Shown here: positions 52,389 through 62,873 of the stretch, in pieces
How positions within the stretch are numbered: position 1 is the stretch's first letter
Layout: each line of letters begins with the position of its first letter
Assembly (NCBI RefSeq): GCF_022347685.1
Contig: NZ_JAKRGF010000007.1
Coordinates: forward strand, 90,503 to 154,502
DNA length: 64,000 nt
From: Thalassobius sp. Cn5-15
Lineage (GTDB): Bacteria > Pseudomonadota > Alphaproteobacteria > Rhodobacterales > Rhodobacteraceae
Direction: 5' to 3'
Made by a program: the position numbers and the translations under genes
Notes under the pieces: generated by a model
Told to the model about the DNA's origin: nothing
Database searches by the model: none
What the model saw: only the letters and a program-made list of their open reading frames with translations

Positions 52389-53618
52389 ATGGATTTTGGA
52401 ATTCGAGCAGAGAACCGCAAGCTTTTGGACCGCGTGATCACGATGATCAACGATGAGATCGCGCCGCTGCAAGACGAATATGATGCGGAAATCACCAAGG
52501 GTGACCGCTGGCAGTACACCGATCGTCAGGCGGAAATTCTGGAAGGGCTGAAGGCCAAAGCCAAGGCGGCAGGGCTGTGGAACTTCTGGCTGACCGATGG
52601 CAATGGGGGCTTGGGCCTTTCCACTGTGGAATATGCCTATTTCGCCGAAGAAATGGGCCGTGTTGGACTGGCGGCGGAGGTGTTCAACTGTTCTGCGCCG
52701 GATACGGGGAATATGGAAGTGTTCCACAAATACGGCACCGACGCGATGAAGACACAGTGGTTGGAGCCGCTATTGGCGGGTGATATCCGCTCGGCCTATC
52801 TGATGACGGAACCGGATGTTGCGTCCTCTGATGCGACCAACATCTCGATGTCTTGTGTGCGCGATGGCGATGACTATGTGCTGAACGGTGAAAAATGGTG
52901 GGCCTCTGGCGCCGGTGATCCCCGCTGCAAGGTCTATATTGTGATGGTGAATACCGGCACCGATGAGACGCCGAAACACCAGCGCCATTCGATGATTGTG
53001 GTCGATGCTGCCAGTGAGGGCATTGAGGTGCTGCGCCCGATGTCGGTCTATGGCCACGACGACGCGCCCCACGGCCATATGCACATCCGTTTCACCAACG
53101 TGCGGGTGCCGGCAGAAAACCTGTTACTGGGCGAGGGCCGCGGGTTTGAAATCAGTCAGGGCCGTTTGGGACCGGGCCGCATTCATCACTGCATGCGTGC
53201 GATCGGTGCCGGTGAGGCGGCGCTGGAACTGATGTGCACCCGTTCGCTGGAGCGAGAGGCTTTTGGTAAAAAACTGGCCGCTTTGGGGGCCAATCACGAT
53301 ATCATCGCTGAAGCGCGGATGGAAATTGAGCAGGCGCGCCTGCTGTGTCTGAAGGCCGCGTGGTACATGGATCAGGGGGATGCGCGCGCTGCGGCGCCGT
53401 GGATTTCGATGATCAAAACCGTCGCGCCGCGAATGGCGCTGAAGGTGATTGATGAGGCGGTGCAAATGTTTGGTGCGATGGGTGTTTCGCAAGACACGCC
53501 ATTGGCGATTAAATGGACCCATGTGCGCACCCTGCGTCTGGCCGATGGGCCCGATGCGGTGCATCGCCGCCAAATCGCCCGCGCGGAACTGCGCAAGCAC
53601 ACGCAGGAAAAGGTGTAA
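52389..53618 (+). CDS. Acyl-CoA dehydrogenase family protein
   Basis: A 409-residue FAD flavoprotein that introduces the alpha-beta double bond in acyl-CoA. Signatures: FAEEMGRVGLAAEVFNC in the N-terminal helices, YLMTEPDVASSDATNI and LNGEKWWASGAGDPRC in the middle beta domain, and REAFGKKLAALGANHDIIAEARMEIE plus EAVQMFGAMGVSQDTPLA in the C-terminal domain. It is longer than short-chain enzymes and resembles ACAD10/11-like members; substrate is unknown. Convergent with the GlxA-type regulator. Confidence 0.9.
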   Translation: MDFGIRAENRKLLDRVITMINDEIAPLQDEYDAEITKGDRWQYTDRQAEILEGLKAKAKAAGLWNFWLTDGNGGLGLSTVEYAYFAEEMGRVGLAAEVFNCSAPDTGNMEVFHKYGTDAMKTQWLEPLLAGDIRSAYLMTEPDVASSDATNISMSCVRDGDDYVLNGEKWWASGAGDPRCKVYIVMVNTGTDETPKHQRHSMIVVDAASEGIEVLRPMSVYGHDDAPHGHMHIRFTNVRVPAENLLLGEGRGFEISQGRLGPGRIHHCMRAIGAGEAALELMCTRSLEREAFGKKLAALGANHDIIAEARMEIEQARLLCLKAAWYMDQGDARAAAPWISMIKTVAPRMALKVIDEAVQMFGAMGVSQDTPLAIKWTHVRTLRLADGPDAVHRRQIARAELRKHTQEKV

Positions 53619-53674
53619 CGCAGCCTTTTGCGTAGGGCGGGGAGGGGCGCGGTGGCGCGCCTCTCAACGTCGGC

Positions 53675-54682
53675 TTAGGACCATGATTTGCGGTGTGCGT
53701 TAGGGCTGGAGCCGTATTTCTCCCGAAACACTCGCGCCATATGGCTGGACGAGCGGAAGCCAGTGGCGGCAGCAATTTCTGTCACCGTCAGATCTGTCTC
53801 ATTCAGCATTCCATAGGCGCGCGACAGGCGCAGATCGTTGTAATAGGAAATCGGGCTTTGGTTCAGGTAGCGTTTGAACAGCCGTTCCACCTGACGGCGT
53901 GACACGCCAAGGCGATCCGCGATGTCTTCCATCGATAGCGGCTCTTCGATTTCTTGTTCCATGATCTGGATTGCGGCCAACAGGTTGCGGTTGCGGCAGC
54001 CGATGGCGGCTGAGCTGGCAGAGCGTTGTGGGGCGGTCTGGGCACCGGATCGCAGGTGGATGCACATGTCCGCAACCATAATGGCCAGATCGGACCCATG
54101 GCGCTGTTCGATTAGGGTCAGCATCATATCAAGAGCCGAGTTGCCACCGCCGCAGGTCATTATGCGGCCGTCCACCTCATAAAGCGCGCTGGAGGGTTCT
54201 AGATCGGGAAATTCCTCCATCAGACCCATCTGGTTTTCCCAATGCAGGGTAAAACGGCGATCCTTCAGCAGGCCCGCACGTGCCAGCGCAAAGGCACCGG
54301 AGCAGATGCTGCCCAGACGGCGGCCAAAGCGGTCTTCACGCCGCAGCCAGTTTAACGTGGCATCTCCAATGGTTGTCTGCGGCTCGACCCCCGAACAGAC
54401 AAACCCGTAGGAATTCAGCGGCAAAGGGTCCAGTGCCATATCGGGTGTGACCATCATGCCGTTCGAACAGGTGATGGTGCTGCCGTCCTCGCTCATCGTG
54501 TACCAACGGTAAAGCTGCTGCTTGGTCAATTGGTTGGCGATGCGTAACGGCTCAATCGCAGCGGCGACAGCCAGCATTGTCGCCTTGGGCAACAGGAGGA
54601 AGTAGAAATCTTCGGGCGGGCCGTCGAAATCCATCGGAAAGTTGGCAGAGGCGGCGCGCTGGATAAAACGATCTTGCTGCAT
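53675..54682 (-). CDS. GlxA family transcriptional regulator (DJ-1/PfpI-like domain + AraC HTH)
   Basis: A 335-residue regulator. The N-terminal class I glutamine amidotransferase-like domain (about 20-200) has YFLLLPKATMLAVAAAIEPLRIAN and LGSICSGAFALARAGLL, with the cysteine of the nucleophile-elbow position. The C-terminal AraC HTH (about 230-330) has SMEDIADRLGVSRRQVERLFKRYLNQSP and VTEIAAATGFRSSSHMARVFREKYG. This class includes GbdR, CdhR and ArgR, regulators of amine and amino acid catabolism. Its effector is unknown. Five TGCGAC elements lie upstream. Confidence 0.9.
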   Translation of the reverse strand: MQQDRFIQRAASANFPMDFDGPPEDFYFLLLPKATMLAVAAAIEPLRIANQLTKQQLYRWYTMSEDGSTITCSNGMMVTPDMALDPLPLNSYGFVCSGVEPQTTIGDATLNWLRREDRFGRRLGSICSGAFALARAGLLKDRRFTLHWENQMGLMEEFPDLEPSSALYEVDGRIMTCGGGNSALDMMLTLIEQRHGSDLAIMVADMCIHLRSGAQTAPQRSASSAAIGCRNRNLLAAIQIMEQEIEEPLSMEDIADRLGVSRRQVERLFKRYLNQSPISYYNDLRLSRAYGMLNETDLTVTEIAAATGFRSSSHMARVFREKYGSSPNAHRKSWS

Positions 54683-55098
54683 GGAGTCTCTTTGGTGTTA
54701 CTGCATGGGATATAGCTGCAGGATGGCGAGGTTTCTGTACCATTTGCGACATTTTATCGTCGCAGCGTTGGCTGTGCGACGCTTTTTGGCGTCTTGGTGC
54801 GACAAAAGAAAGGGCATTGCGACACTTTTTCTTGTGACGCGCGGAAAAATGTCGACCATGTCGTGAATGGGATGTTTTGAGGCACATACGCAACCGTCAT
54901 CTGAGTGGCAAAGCCAAATAGGTGCCTGTTGCTGATGGCATGAATTTTGAACCAGCCATTGCCTATGCGGTGCAACAGCAGTTGCGGCCGTGTTCCATTA
55001 ATTCAAGTCCGTCCCCTTGCAGGCCAGAGGGGGCAGGACTAAGACTCAGTTAGTACCTTTGCGATAAGGGTACTTCAGATAGCAACAGGCAGGCGACT
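54683..55098. promoter_or_regulatory. Divergent glxA-type regulator/clpP promoter region with TGCGAC cluster
   Basis: No gene fits in these 416 bases. TGCGAC occurs at 54745-54750, 54775-54780, 54798-54803 and 54818-54823, with the inverse GTCGCA at 54759-54764, all 63-141 bases upstream of the regulator start. On the clpP side, AGTACC (55052-55057) and GGTACT (55069-55074) form a 6-bp inverted repeat in the leader. I did not find a heat-shock sigma32 promoter I would defend. Confidence 0.5.
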
Positions 55099-55734
55099 AT
55101 GAATGATCCGATTGATACTTACATGAACACCCTGGTGCCGATGGTGGTCGAGCAGACCAGCCGCGGCGAACGGGCCTATGATATTTTTTCGCGCCTGCTG
55201 AAAGAGCGCATCATTTTTGTAAATGGCCCGATTCACAGCGGCATGAGCCAGATGATTGTCGCGCAGCTGTTGCACCTTGAGGCGGAAAATCCTTCCAAGG
55301 AAATCAGCATGTATGTGAACTCTCCGGGTGGTGAGGTGACTGCGGGCATGTCGATCTATGACACCATGCAATACATCAAACCCAAAGTGTCCACGCTGAT
55401 CTGCGGCATGGCGGCCTCGATGGGGTCGGTGATTGCGATTGGTGGCGAAAAAGGCATGCGTTTTGCGCTGCCCAACTCCGAAGTGATGGTGCACCAGCCC
55501 TCCGGTGGGGCGCGTGGCATGGCAACGGATATGCTGATTTCCGCCCGCCACATCGAACGTACGCGTGAGCGCCTGTATCAGCTTTATGTCAATCACGCTG
55601 GTCAGGACTACGAAACGGTGCAGAAGGCGCTGGACCGTGACACCTGGATGACCCCGGAAGAGGCGAAGGACTGGGGCCACATTGATGAGATCGTGGCAAG
55701 CCGTGTCAAAGCCGGTGATGAGACCGATAGTTAA
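55099..55734 (+). CDS. clpP: ATP-dependent Clp protease proteolytic subunit ClpP
   Basis: A 211-residue serine peptidase that forms the double-heptameric chamber of ClpXP. The catalytic triad is visible: Ser in [15 protein letters not shown], His in [12 protein letters not shown] and Asp in KALDRDTWM. The hydrophobic-pocket and handle regions ([20 protein letters not shown]) are normal. Length fits. It is followed by a terminator and then by clpX. Confidence 0.97.
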   Translation: MNDPIDTYMNTLVPMVVEQTSRGERAYDIFSRLLKERIIFVNGPIHSGMSQMIVAQLLHLEAENPSKEISMYVNSPGGEVTAGMSIYDTMQYIKPKVSTLICGMAASMGSVIAIGGEKGMRFALPNSEVMVHQPSGGARGMATDMLISARHIERTRERLYQLYVNHAGQDYETVQKALDRDTWMTPEEAKDWGHIDEIVASRVKAGDETDS

Positions 55735-55742
55735 ATGAACCT

Positions 55743-55778
55743 GTCACACGGGCGTTAACGCGCCCGTGTGACGTTTTT
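55743..55778 (+). terminator. Intrinsic terminator after clpP
   Basis: GTCACACGGGCG (55743-55754) pairs perfectly with CGCCCGTGTGAC (55761-55772) around a 6-base loop, followed by GTTTTTG. It separates clpP from clpX. Confidence 0.9.
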
Positions 55779-55902
55779 GCATTGTAGCTGCCTGAGGGCT
55801 GACTTAAGCTACCATTGTAAGAGGAACAGCCCAGACGCAGGATCCGGTGAGGATGTGCCTGGCGGCTGAGTAACCTGAGACTTCAGGCCTGAAAGGGAAG
55901 AA

Positions 55903-57165
55903 ATGGCGAATAATTCCGGTGGTGACAGCAAAAACACGCTCTATTGCTCTTTCTGCGGCAAGAGCCAGCACGAGGTGCGCAAGCTGATTGCCGGCCCAAC
56001 CGTTTTCATCTGCGATGAATGTGTTGAGCTTTGCATGGACATCATCCGCGAAGAGACCAAATCCGCGGGTCTGAAATCTTCCGAAGGGGTGCCAACCCCG
56101 ATGGATATCTGCAACGTTCTGGACGATTATGTGATCGGTCAGGCGACGGCCAAACGGGTGCTGTCGGTGGCGGTGCACAACCACTACAAACGTCTGAACC
56201 ACGCGCAGAAGTCCGGCGATATCGAACTGTCGAAATCCAACATCCTGCTGATCGGCCCCACCGGTTGCGGTAAGACACTTCTGGCGCAGACGCTGGCGCG
56301 CATTCTGGATGTGCCCTTCACCATGGCAGATGCCACGACATTGACCGAGGCGGGCTATGTTGGTGAAGACGTTGAAAACATCATCCTGAAGCTGCTGCAG
56401 GCGTCGGAATACAATGTGGAGCGCGCGCAGCGCGGTATCGTCTACATTGACGAGGTGGATAAAATCACCCGCAAATCCGAAAACCCCTCGATCACCCGTG
56501 ATGTGTCGGGCGAGGGCGTGCAGCAGGCGCTGTTGAAGCTGATGGAGGGCACCGTTGCCTCCGTGCCGCCGCAAGGTGGCCGCAAGCATCCTCAGCAGGA
56601 ATTCCTGCAGGTCGACACCACCAACATCCTGTTCATCTGCGGCGGCGCATTCGCCGGTCTGGACAAGATCATTGGCCAGCGCGGCAAAGGATCCGCGATG
56701 GGTTTTGGGGCCGATGTGCGTGAAAACGATGATCGCGGTGTGGGCGAACTGTTCAAGGATCTGGAACCCGAGGATCTGCTGAAATTCGGCCTGATCCCGG
56801 AATTCGTCGGCCGTCTGCCGGTTCTTGCGACGCTGGAAGATCTGGATCAAGACGCGCTGGTCACCATACTGACCCAGCCGAAGAACGCGCTGATCAAACA
56901 GTACCAGCGCCTGTTCGAGCTGGAGGACACCCAGCTGACCTTCACCGATGACGCGCTGCAAGCGATCGCCAAACGCGCGATTGAGCGGAAAACCGGTGCC
57001 CGTGGTCTGCGTTCGATCCTCGAAGATATCCTGCTCGACACCATGTTCGACCTGCCCGGTCAGGACAGCGTGACAGAGGTTGTGGTGAACGAGGATGCGG
57101 TCACATCCGATGCTCAGCCGCTGATGATCCATGGCGAGCAGAAAGAAGAGGCCAGCGCCAGCTAA
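55903..57165 (+). CDS. clpX: ATP-dependent Clp protease ATP-binding subunit ClpX
   Basis: A 420-residue AAA+ unfoldase that delivers substrates to ClpP. The N-terminal zinc-binding domain has [11 protein letters not shown] and CDECVELC (four Cys). Walker A is [12 protein letters not shown], Walker [11 protein letters not shown], the pore loop lies in the GYVGED region, and the IGF-like loop and sensor 2 ([13 protein letters not shown]) are intact. In alphaproteobacteria ClpXP is essential for CtrA turnover, which links it to the CtrA box at 38858. GGAAGAA precedes the ATG. Confidence 0.97.
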   Translation: MANNSGGDSKNTLYCSFCGKSQHEVRKLIAGPTVFICDECVELCMDIIREETKSAGLKSSEGVPTPMDICNVLDDYVIGQATAKRVLSVAVHNHYKRLNHAQKSGDIELSKSNILLIGPTGCGKTLLAQTLARILDVPFTMADATTLTEAGYVGEDVENIILKLLQASEYNVERAQRGIVYIDEVDKITRKSENPSITRDVSGEGVQQALLKLMEGTVASVPPQGGRKHPQQEFLQVDTTNILFICGGAFAGLDKIIGQRGKGSAMGFGADVRENDDRGVGELFKDLEPEDLLKFGLIPEFVGRLPVLATLEDLDQDALVTILTQPKNALIKQYQRLFELEDTQLTFTDDALQAIAKRAIERKTGARGLRSILEDILLDTMFDLPGQDSVTEVVVNEDAVTSDAQPLMIHGEQKEEASAS

Positions 57166-57717
57166 ATGCGTTGGATCTTGAAGCAATTGGCGCTCAATGC
57201 CACGAAAATGCTCGCAGGTTTTGCGGGCATTTTTCTTTTGTTGATGTGTGGCTGTGAGGCGCTAAAGGTGCGCTACAATCACGCTGCCGATAGTCCAGCC
57301 TATGCCGAAGCTGTTTTTGAACGGTTGCTTCCATTTGATCGCGTGCTTGCCAGTCGCGCGTATCACTTGATCGATGACGATTGGCCGAATTGGGACTGCA
57401 CATTTGCAATTGTGGAGCTTGCGGCAGACGCACCAGAGGCGCCACCATCCCGCGTGATGGCTGAGGATGGGCTTAATCTCGGGTGGCGATACGTATTCGG
57501 CGGATCTTGGGAAGCAACACCTAAAACGCCACTTTCGCCTAATACCAGAGACGCACTTGGGTTTTGCGTTCAATACTTCGAGGCCGAAGTTTCTCAAAGG
57601 CTTCGGTCCGCGATGCGAGAGCCAGGCAGCTGGTATGTGCTTGGTCCCGTTGGTGAAACCCTGTTTATTTATTCATTGCCTCAACGGATCGCGGCGCGTA
57701 TCCGGTTTGGTGACTAA
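57166..57717 (+). CDS. Unrecognised lipoprotein-like protein (183 aa)
   Basis: Starts on the base after the clpX stop. A hydrophobic N-terminal segment (MLAGFAGIFLLLMCGCEAL) has a Cys-Gly-Cys that could serve as a lipobox variant or the protein may stay anchored. The remainder (WDCTFAIVELAAD, LGWRYVFGGSWEA, PGSWYVLGPVGETLFIYSLP) matches no family I know. Codon third positions look visibly less GC-rich than in clpX and ridA, suggesting a later insertion between these genes. Function unknown. Confidence 0.65.
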   Translation: MRWILKQLALNATKMLAGFAGIFLLLMCGCEALKVRYNHAADSPAYAEAVFERLLPFDRVLASRAYHLIDDDWPNWDCTFAIVELAADAPEAPPSRVMAEDGLNLGWRYVFGGSWEATPKTPLSPNTRDALGFCVQYFEAEVSQRLRSAMREPGSWYVLGPVGETLFIYSLPQRIAARIRFGD

Positions 57718-57729
57718 GGAGACAACACC

Positions 57730-58089
57730 ATGACCATTAAACGTATTTCCACCGGCAGCGAGTTTGAGGCCAAGATCGGCTATTGCCGTGCTGTTGTTGC
57801 GGGCGGATTTGTGCATGTTGCGGGCACCGTGGGGGCAGGCGACACCGTGGAAGAGCAGTGCAAGGCCGCGCTGGCGACCATTGAAAACGCGCTGACAGAG
57901 GCAGGCAGCAGTTTTGAACATGCGGTGCGGGTGAACTACTATCTGCCGGATGCGTCGGAATTTGAACCCTGCTGGCCGATTCTGTCCGCCACCTTTGGCG
58001 ACAACCCGCCCGCTGCCACGATGGTGGAATGTAACTTGATCGATCCGAAATTCCGTATCGAGATCGAATTGACCGCTCTATTGCCGTAA
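57730..58089 (+). CDS. RidA family protein (YjgF/YER057c/UK114)
   Basis: A 119-residue small trimeric protein of the RidA family; canonical members deaminate reactive enamine/imine intermediates of PLP enzymes. FVHVAGTVGAGDTVEEQCKAAL, NYYLPDASEFEPCWPI and FGDNPPAATMVECNLIDPKFRIEIELTAL match the family. An Arg (KFRIE) sits near the canonical carboxylate-binding position, but the surrounding sequence is not the classic E. coli-like form, so it may belong to another subgroup. AAGGAG precedes the ATG. Confidence 0.9.
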   Translation: MTIKRISTGSEFEAKIGYCRAVVAGGFVHVAGTVGAGDTVEEQCKAALATIENALTEAGSSFEHAVRVNYYLPDASEFEPCWPILSATFGDNPPAATMVECNLIDPKFRIEIELTALLP

Positions 58090-58203
58090 CATCGCGGCAA
58101 TATCCTGCGCTATAGGGGCACAGAGGGCATGCAGGGGCGCTGACCACTGGACCTTTGCGCCCTTTTGAGCCATATCTTTTTTCAAGTTTTTCGCGAGGTA
58201 GCC

Positions 58204-58587
58204 ATGGGCATTCTGAACACACTTCTGCGCGCCGTCACCTGGTGGGACGGTCAGACCCTGAACACCCAGCTTTATACCGCCCGCAAAGGCGTGAAAGTTG
58301 GCGAGGATGATCAAGGCAACACATTTTACACCTCCAAAGACGGCAAGCGCCGTTGGGTGATCTACAACGGCGAGGTCGAAGCAAGCCGTATCAGCCCCGA
58401 CTGGCACGGCTGGCTGCACCACACCTTTGACGATCTGCCCAGCGACAAACCGTTGAAGCACAAAGACTGGGAAAAGCCGCACCTGGAAAACCTGACCGGC
58501 ACCGCGATGGCCTATGCGCCTGCAGGCTCCATCCGTCGTGTTGAACCGTCAGAGCGCCGAGATTACGAGGCCTGGTCGCCCGAATAA
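58204..58587 (+). CDS. NDUFA12-type accessory subunit of NADH:ubiquinone oxidoreductase
   Basis: A 127-residue homologue of the mitochondrial complex I subunit NDUFA12/B17.2, a supernumerary subunit also found in alphaproteobacteria. [44 protein letters not shown] and [17 protein letters not shown] are the family core. ATG 58204 follows GAGG; the longer frame adds 13 unrelated residues. The order NDUFA12-mlaD-DUF2155-aat is common in Rhodobacteraceae. Confidence 0.93.
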   Translation: MGILNTLLRAVTWWDGQTLNTQLYTARKGVKVGEDDQGNTFYTSKDGKRRWVIYNGEVEASRISPDWHGWLHHTFDDLPSDKPLKHKDWEKPHLENLTGTAMAYAPAGSIRRVEPSERRDYEAWSPE

Positions 58588-58658
58588 CACCTCCTTCGGA
58601 TCTGATTGTTCAATCCGCAGGCGGGTCCTGCAATGTTTTGTGAGAAGTGAGGGCCGAT

Positions 58659-59105
58659 ATGTCCACCAATCCAACCGAAGTCGCCGTAGGCGCTATTGTT
58701 CTGGCTGCGGCAATTGGGTTTGTTGCCTATGCGGGCCAGATCACCGGCTTTAGCGCATCCACCGCGGGCTATCCGCTGACCGCTTCTTTCCGGTCGCTGG
58801 AAGGGGTGAGCGTTGGTACCGATGTGCGTCTGGCTGGCGTTAAAGTCGGGTCGGTGACCGATGTGTCGCTGAACCCCCAGACCTTCCGCGCGGACACTGA
58901 AATTTTGGTGCAGGATGGTATTGATGTGCCTGACGATAGTGCGATTGTGATCAGTTCCGAAGGGCTTTTGGGTGGCAACTACGTCGAGATTGTACCGGGA
59001 GGCTCGCCGTTTAACTTTGAGGCTGGGGCCGAGATTGAGGATACACAAGGCGCGGTCTCTCTCGTGTCGCTGTTGATGAAGTTCGTCTCCGGAGGCAATG
59101 AATGA
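58659..59105 (+). CDS. mlaD: Outer membrane lipid asymmetry protein MlaD
   Basis: A 148-residue MCE-domain protein anchored by an N-terminal helix (VAVGAIVLAAAIGFVAYAG). The MCE core shows FRSLEGVSVGTDVRLAGVKVGSV, SAIVISSEGLLGGNYVEIVPGG. It is the periplasmic substrate-binding ring of the Mla phospholipid ABC system; the other mla genes are not in the window. ATG 58659 follows GAGGG; a GTG at 58647 is an alternative. It overlaps the DUF2155 gene by 4 bases. Confidence 0.93.
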   Translation: MSTNPTEVAVGAIVLAAAIGFVAYAGQITGFSASTAGYPLTASFRSLEGVSVGTDVRLAGVKVGSVTDVSLNPQTFRADTEILVQDGIDVPDDSAIVISSEGLLGGNYVEIVPGGSPFNFEAGAEIEDTQGAVSLVSLLMKFVSGGNE

Positions 59106-59482
59106 TCCGCGCAGTTGCACTGGCGCTGGTGATCGGCGGTATTTCGACCACTGCCTCAGCGCAGCAGGTCAGCAGCGCCACCGGCGCGCTGATGCGCGGC
59201 CTTGATAAGGTCAGCGGTGAAATCGTGGACATGGAGATCGCCACCGGTGGATCGACCGTTTTCGGCGATCTGCGGGTCAGCCTGACGGAGTGTCGGTATC
59301 CGGCGGACAATCCCGCAGGCGAAGGATTTGCCTTTGTTCAGGTGCAGAAGATTTCCGCATCGGCAGGGCAGGCGCCGCTGTTCGGTGGTTGGATGATGGC
59401 ATCTGCACCGGCGCTGAACGCGTTGGATCATCCGCGTTACGACGTCTGGGTATTGCGCTGCAAAACACCTGCAGCTGAGTGA
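59102..59482 (+). CDS. DUF2155 domain-containing secreted protein
   Basis: A 126-residue protein with a Sec signal peptide (MIRAVALALVIGGISTTASA, cleaved before QQ). The mature part matches DUF2155: LDKVSGEIVDMEIATGGSTVFGDLRVSLTECRYP and APLFGGWMMASAPALNALDHPRYDVWVLRC. Two cysteines (TEC, LRC) could form a disulfide. Function unknown; conserved in alphaproteobacteria next to mlaD, suggesting an envelope role. The last 46 bases overlap the 3' end of aat on the other strand. Confidence 0.9.
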   Translation: MIRAVALALVIGGISTTASAQQVSSATGALMRGLDKVSGEIVDMEIATGGSTVFGDLRVSLTECRYPADNPAGEGFAFVQVQKISASAGQAPLFGGWMMASAPALNALDHPRYDVWVLRCKTPAAE

Positions 59483-60084
59483 TCGACGCCTTCAACATCA
59501 AAAAATGCCCCTTCACGCAGCGCTGCCTCTAGGAGGTGGTGATACTCTGCGCGCGGGATCTCTACCGCGCCAAGCGAGGCAAGGTGCGGTGTGATGAACT
59601 GGGTGTCAAACAGGGTGAAACCCGTTTGCACCAGATGATCCACCAGATAGGCCAGCGCGATCTTTGACGCGTCGCGGCGGTAGGAAAACATGCTTTCGCC
59701 GAAAAAGGCACGGCCCAGCGTGACGCCGTAAACGCCACCTGCCAGTTCACCGTCCATCCACACCTCCAGAGAATGGGCGCGGCCCATGCGATGCAGCGCC
59801 ATGTAGAGCGCGTGAATGGTGGGGTTTATCCATGTCTCTTCCCGGTTGGCACAGCCGCGTAGAACCGCTTCAAAGTCGCTGTTGATGCGGATCTGATAAG
59901 CGCCACGGCGGATCGTGCGCGCCAGAGAGCGCGAGATGCGGAACTGATCGAGGGGAAAGATACCACGATCACGGGGATCGACCCAGAACACCTCTGGGTC
60001 ATCGCGGCTTTCGGACATGGGAAAGATGCCTTGGGCATAGCCGGATAGCAGGATCTGGGGGGTGAGCGCAAAGTCGTCTTTCAT
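59437..60084 (-). CDS. aat: Leucyl/phenylalanyl-tRNA--protein transferase
   Basis: A 215-residue enzyme that adds Leu or Phe to N-terminal Arg/Lys of proteins, making ClpAP N-degrons. Motifs: LLSGYAQGIFPMSESRDDPEVFWVDP, GIFPLDQFRISRSLART, TWINPTIHALYMALHRMGRAHSLEVW and GGVYGVTLGRAFFGESMFSYRRDASKIALAYLV. Length is usual. Convergent with DUF2155, with a 46-base overlap of coding ends. Confidence 0.95.
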   Translation of the reverse strand: MKDDFALTPQILLSGYAQGIFPMSESRDDPEVFWVDPRDRGIFPLDQFRISRSLARTIRRGAYQIRINSDFEAVLRGCANREETWINPTIHALYMALHRMGRAHSLEVWMDGELAGGVYGVTLGRAFFGESMFSYRRDASKIALAYLVDHLVQTGFTLFDTQFITPHLASLGAVEIPRAEYHHLLEAALREGAFFDVEGVDHSAAGVLQRNTQTS

Positions 60085-60170
60085 ACGCTTATCCTAGGAT
60101 CAGGTCGTTGCTATAGAAAGGGCATCATAAAAGAAGGGCCGCAGTGTGCACCGCGGCCCCCGCATGGATG

Positions 60171-61517
<1,347 letters not shown>

Positions 61518-61526
61518 CTCTGTGCC

Positions 61527-62030
61527 TTACTCGATGATGACCAGCGGGGAGCCAAATTCAACGGCACCGCCGTCTTCGACCAGAATACGTTTCACGGTAC
61601 CGGATTTCGGCGCCGGAATCTGGTTCATGGTTTTCATCGCTTCGATGATCAGCAGGGTCTGGCCTTCGCTGACCTGTGTGCCAACGCTGGCAAACGCAGA
61701 GGCGCCGGGTTCCGGTGCCAGATATACGGTGCCAACCATCGGCGAGGTCACGGCGCCGGGGTGGCTGGCGGGATCTTCTGCGGCCGCGGGAGCAGCGGCA
61801 GGGGCCGCAGCTGCGGGCGCTGCAGCGGCGGCAGGCGCGGCGGCCACTGGAGCGGCGGCAACAGGCGCTGCAATATGAACAGGTGCTTCGGTGGCGCGGC
61901 TGACGCGGACGTTCAGGCTGTCGTTGTCGCCATAGTCGCGCATCACTTCCAGCTCGGTCAGATCGTTTGCGGCCAGCAGTTCAGCCAGTGCCTGAATAAA
62001 TTCGACGTCGGAGTCGTGTTTCTTAGTCAT
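61527..62030 (-). CDS. accB: Acetyl-CoA carboxylase, biotin carboxyl carrier protein
   Basis: A 167-residue carrier. The N-terminal part ([24 protein letters not shown]) joins by a flexible Ala/Pro linker (about 60-95, runs of A and AAP) to the biotinyl domain with the biotin lysine in [14 protein letters not shown] 62030 follows GAGGG; the longer frame adds 17 residues from the leader. AccB, AccC and the carboxyltransferase supply malonyl-CoA for fatty acids. Confidence 0.96.
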   Translation of the reverse strand: MTKKHDSDVEFIQALAELLAANDLTELEVMRDYGDNDSLNVRVSRATEAPVHIAAPVAAAPVAAAPAAAAAPAAAAPAAAPAAAEDPASHPGAVTSPMVGTVYLAPEPGASAFASVGTQVSEGQTLLIIEAMKTMNQIPAPKSGTVKRILVEDGGAVEFGSPLVIIE

Positions 62031-62250
62031 TTTTCCCTCGACCGTTTTTGGTGGGCGACAATACGGAAGCGCCCAAGCCACATCTGGACGCCTTATAAGC
62101 CATACATGACGGCGCGGAAAGCATCCTTATGCGGGTTAAAGTGGGGATTTACGGCAAAAAGTTCGAGGGGAATTGTGAAAAAAACGCCTCAGCTTTGAAA
62201 ATGGCGGGCTGCTTCGCGACGTTACGGCAGAATCAATGCGATTTACGAGA

Positions 62251-62793
62251 CTAGAGAGGCATGCCAGAGAGTTTGGCCACCAACTCGGCCAGTTTACGGG
62301 CCTGAAACTTCTCCAACAGACGGGCGCGGTAGACCTCTACAGTGCGGTAGGACAGGTTCAGTTCCAGTCCGATTTCCTTGCTGGTCAGACCACGACAGGT
62401 CAGGATCGCCACCTCGCGCTCGCGCTGGGTCAGTTCAACGATGGGGCGTTCATCAGACAGGTCGGTGACTGACCAGATACCGCGCTGGAACGGATCAGTG
62501 GGGGTCAGGGATTGACCGCGCACGCGACACCAGAACAGTTCTCCTGAACGGCGTTTCATCACCCGCTCATCGGAATAGCGGCCGGTTTCCTGCATTGCGG
62601 CCAGACCACGGGCGCCAATCGCCTCGTAATCTTCGGCACTCGCGTAGAAATTGGCGAAGGGCTCATCGGTGAAGCTGTCGACCGTACCGCCGAAGGTTTC
62701 GGCAAATTGACGATTGCAGCCGCGAATGATGCGGTTTTCCAGCATACACAGGCCCACAGGCGCAAATTCAAACCCCAGATCTGCCAGATCCAT
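62251..62793 (-). CDS. PAS domain-containing LuxR-family transcriptional regulator
   Basis: A 180-residue regulator with an N-terminal PAS domain (about 1-110; FAPVGLCMLENRIIRGCNRQFAETFG, MKRRSGELFWCRVRGQSL) and a C-terminal LuxR/GerE helix-turn-helix (about 118-175; LTQREREVAILTCRGLTSKEIGLELNLSYRTVEVYRARL). It has no receiver domain, so PAS ligand or partner binding would control it. ATG 62793 follows GAGGGG; ATG 62853 is an alternative. Targets unknown. Confidence 0.88.
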   Translation of the reverse strand: MDLADLGFEFAPVGLCMLENRIIRGCNRQFAETFGGTVDSFTDEPFANFYASAEDYEAIGARGLAAMQETGRYSDERVMKRRSGELFWCRVRGQSLTPTDPFQRGIWSVTDLSDERPIVELTQREREVAILTCRGLTSKEIGLELNLSYRTVEVYRARLLEKFQARKLAELVAKLSGMPL

Positions 62794-62873
62794 GCTGTCA
62801 CTCCCCTCAATTGCCGCTCTTCTATCAAGCAGTGCAACAAAAGGCATCCGCAATCTGCGCGTGCGCGCGCTTT

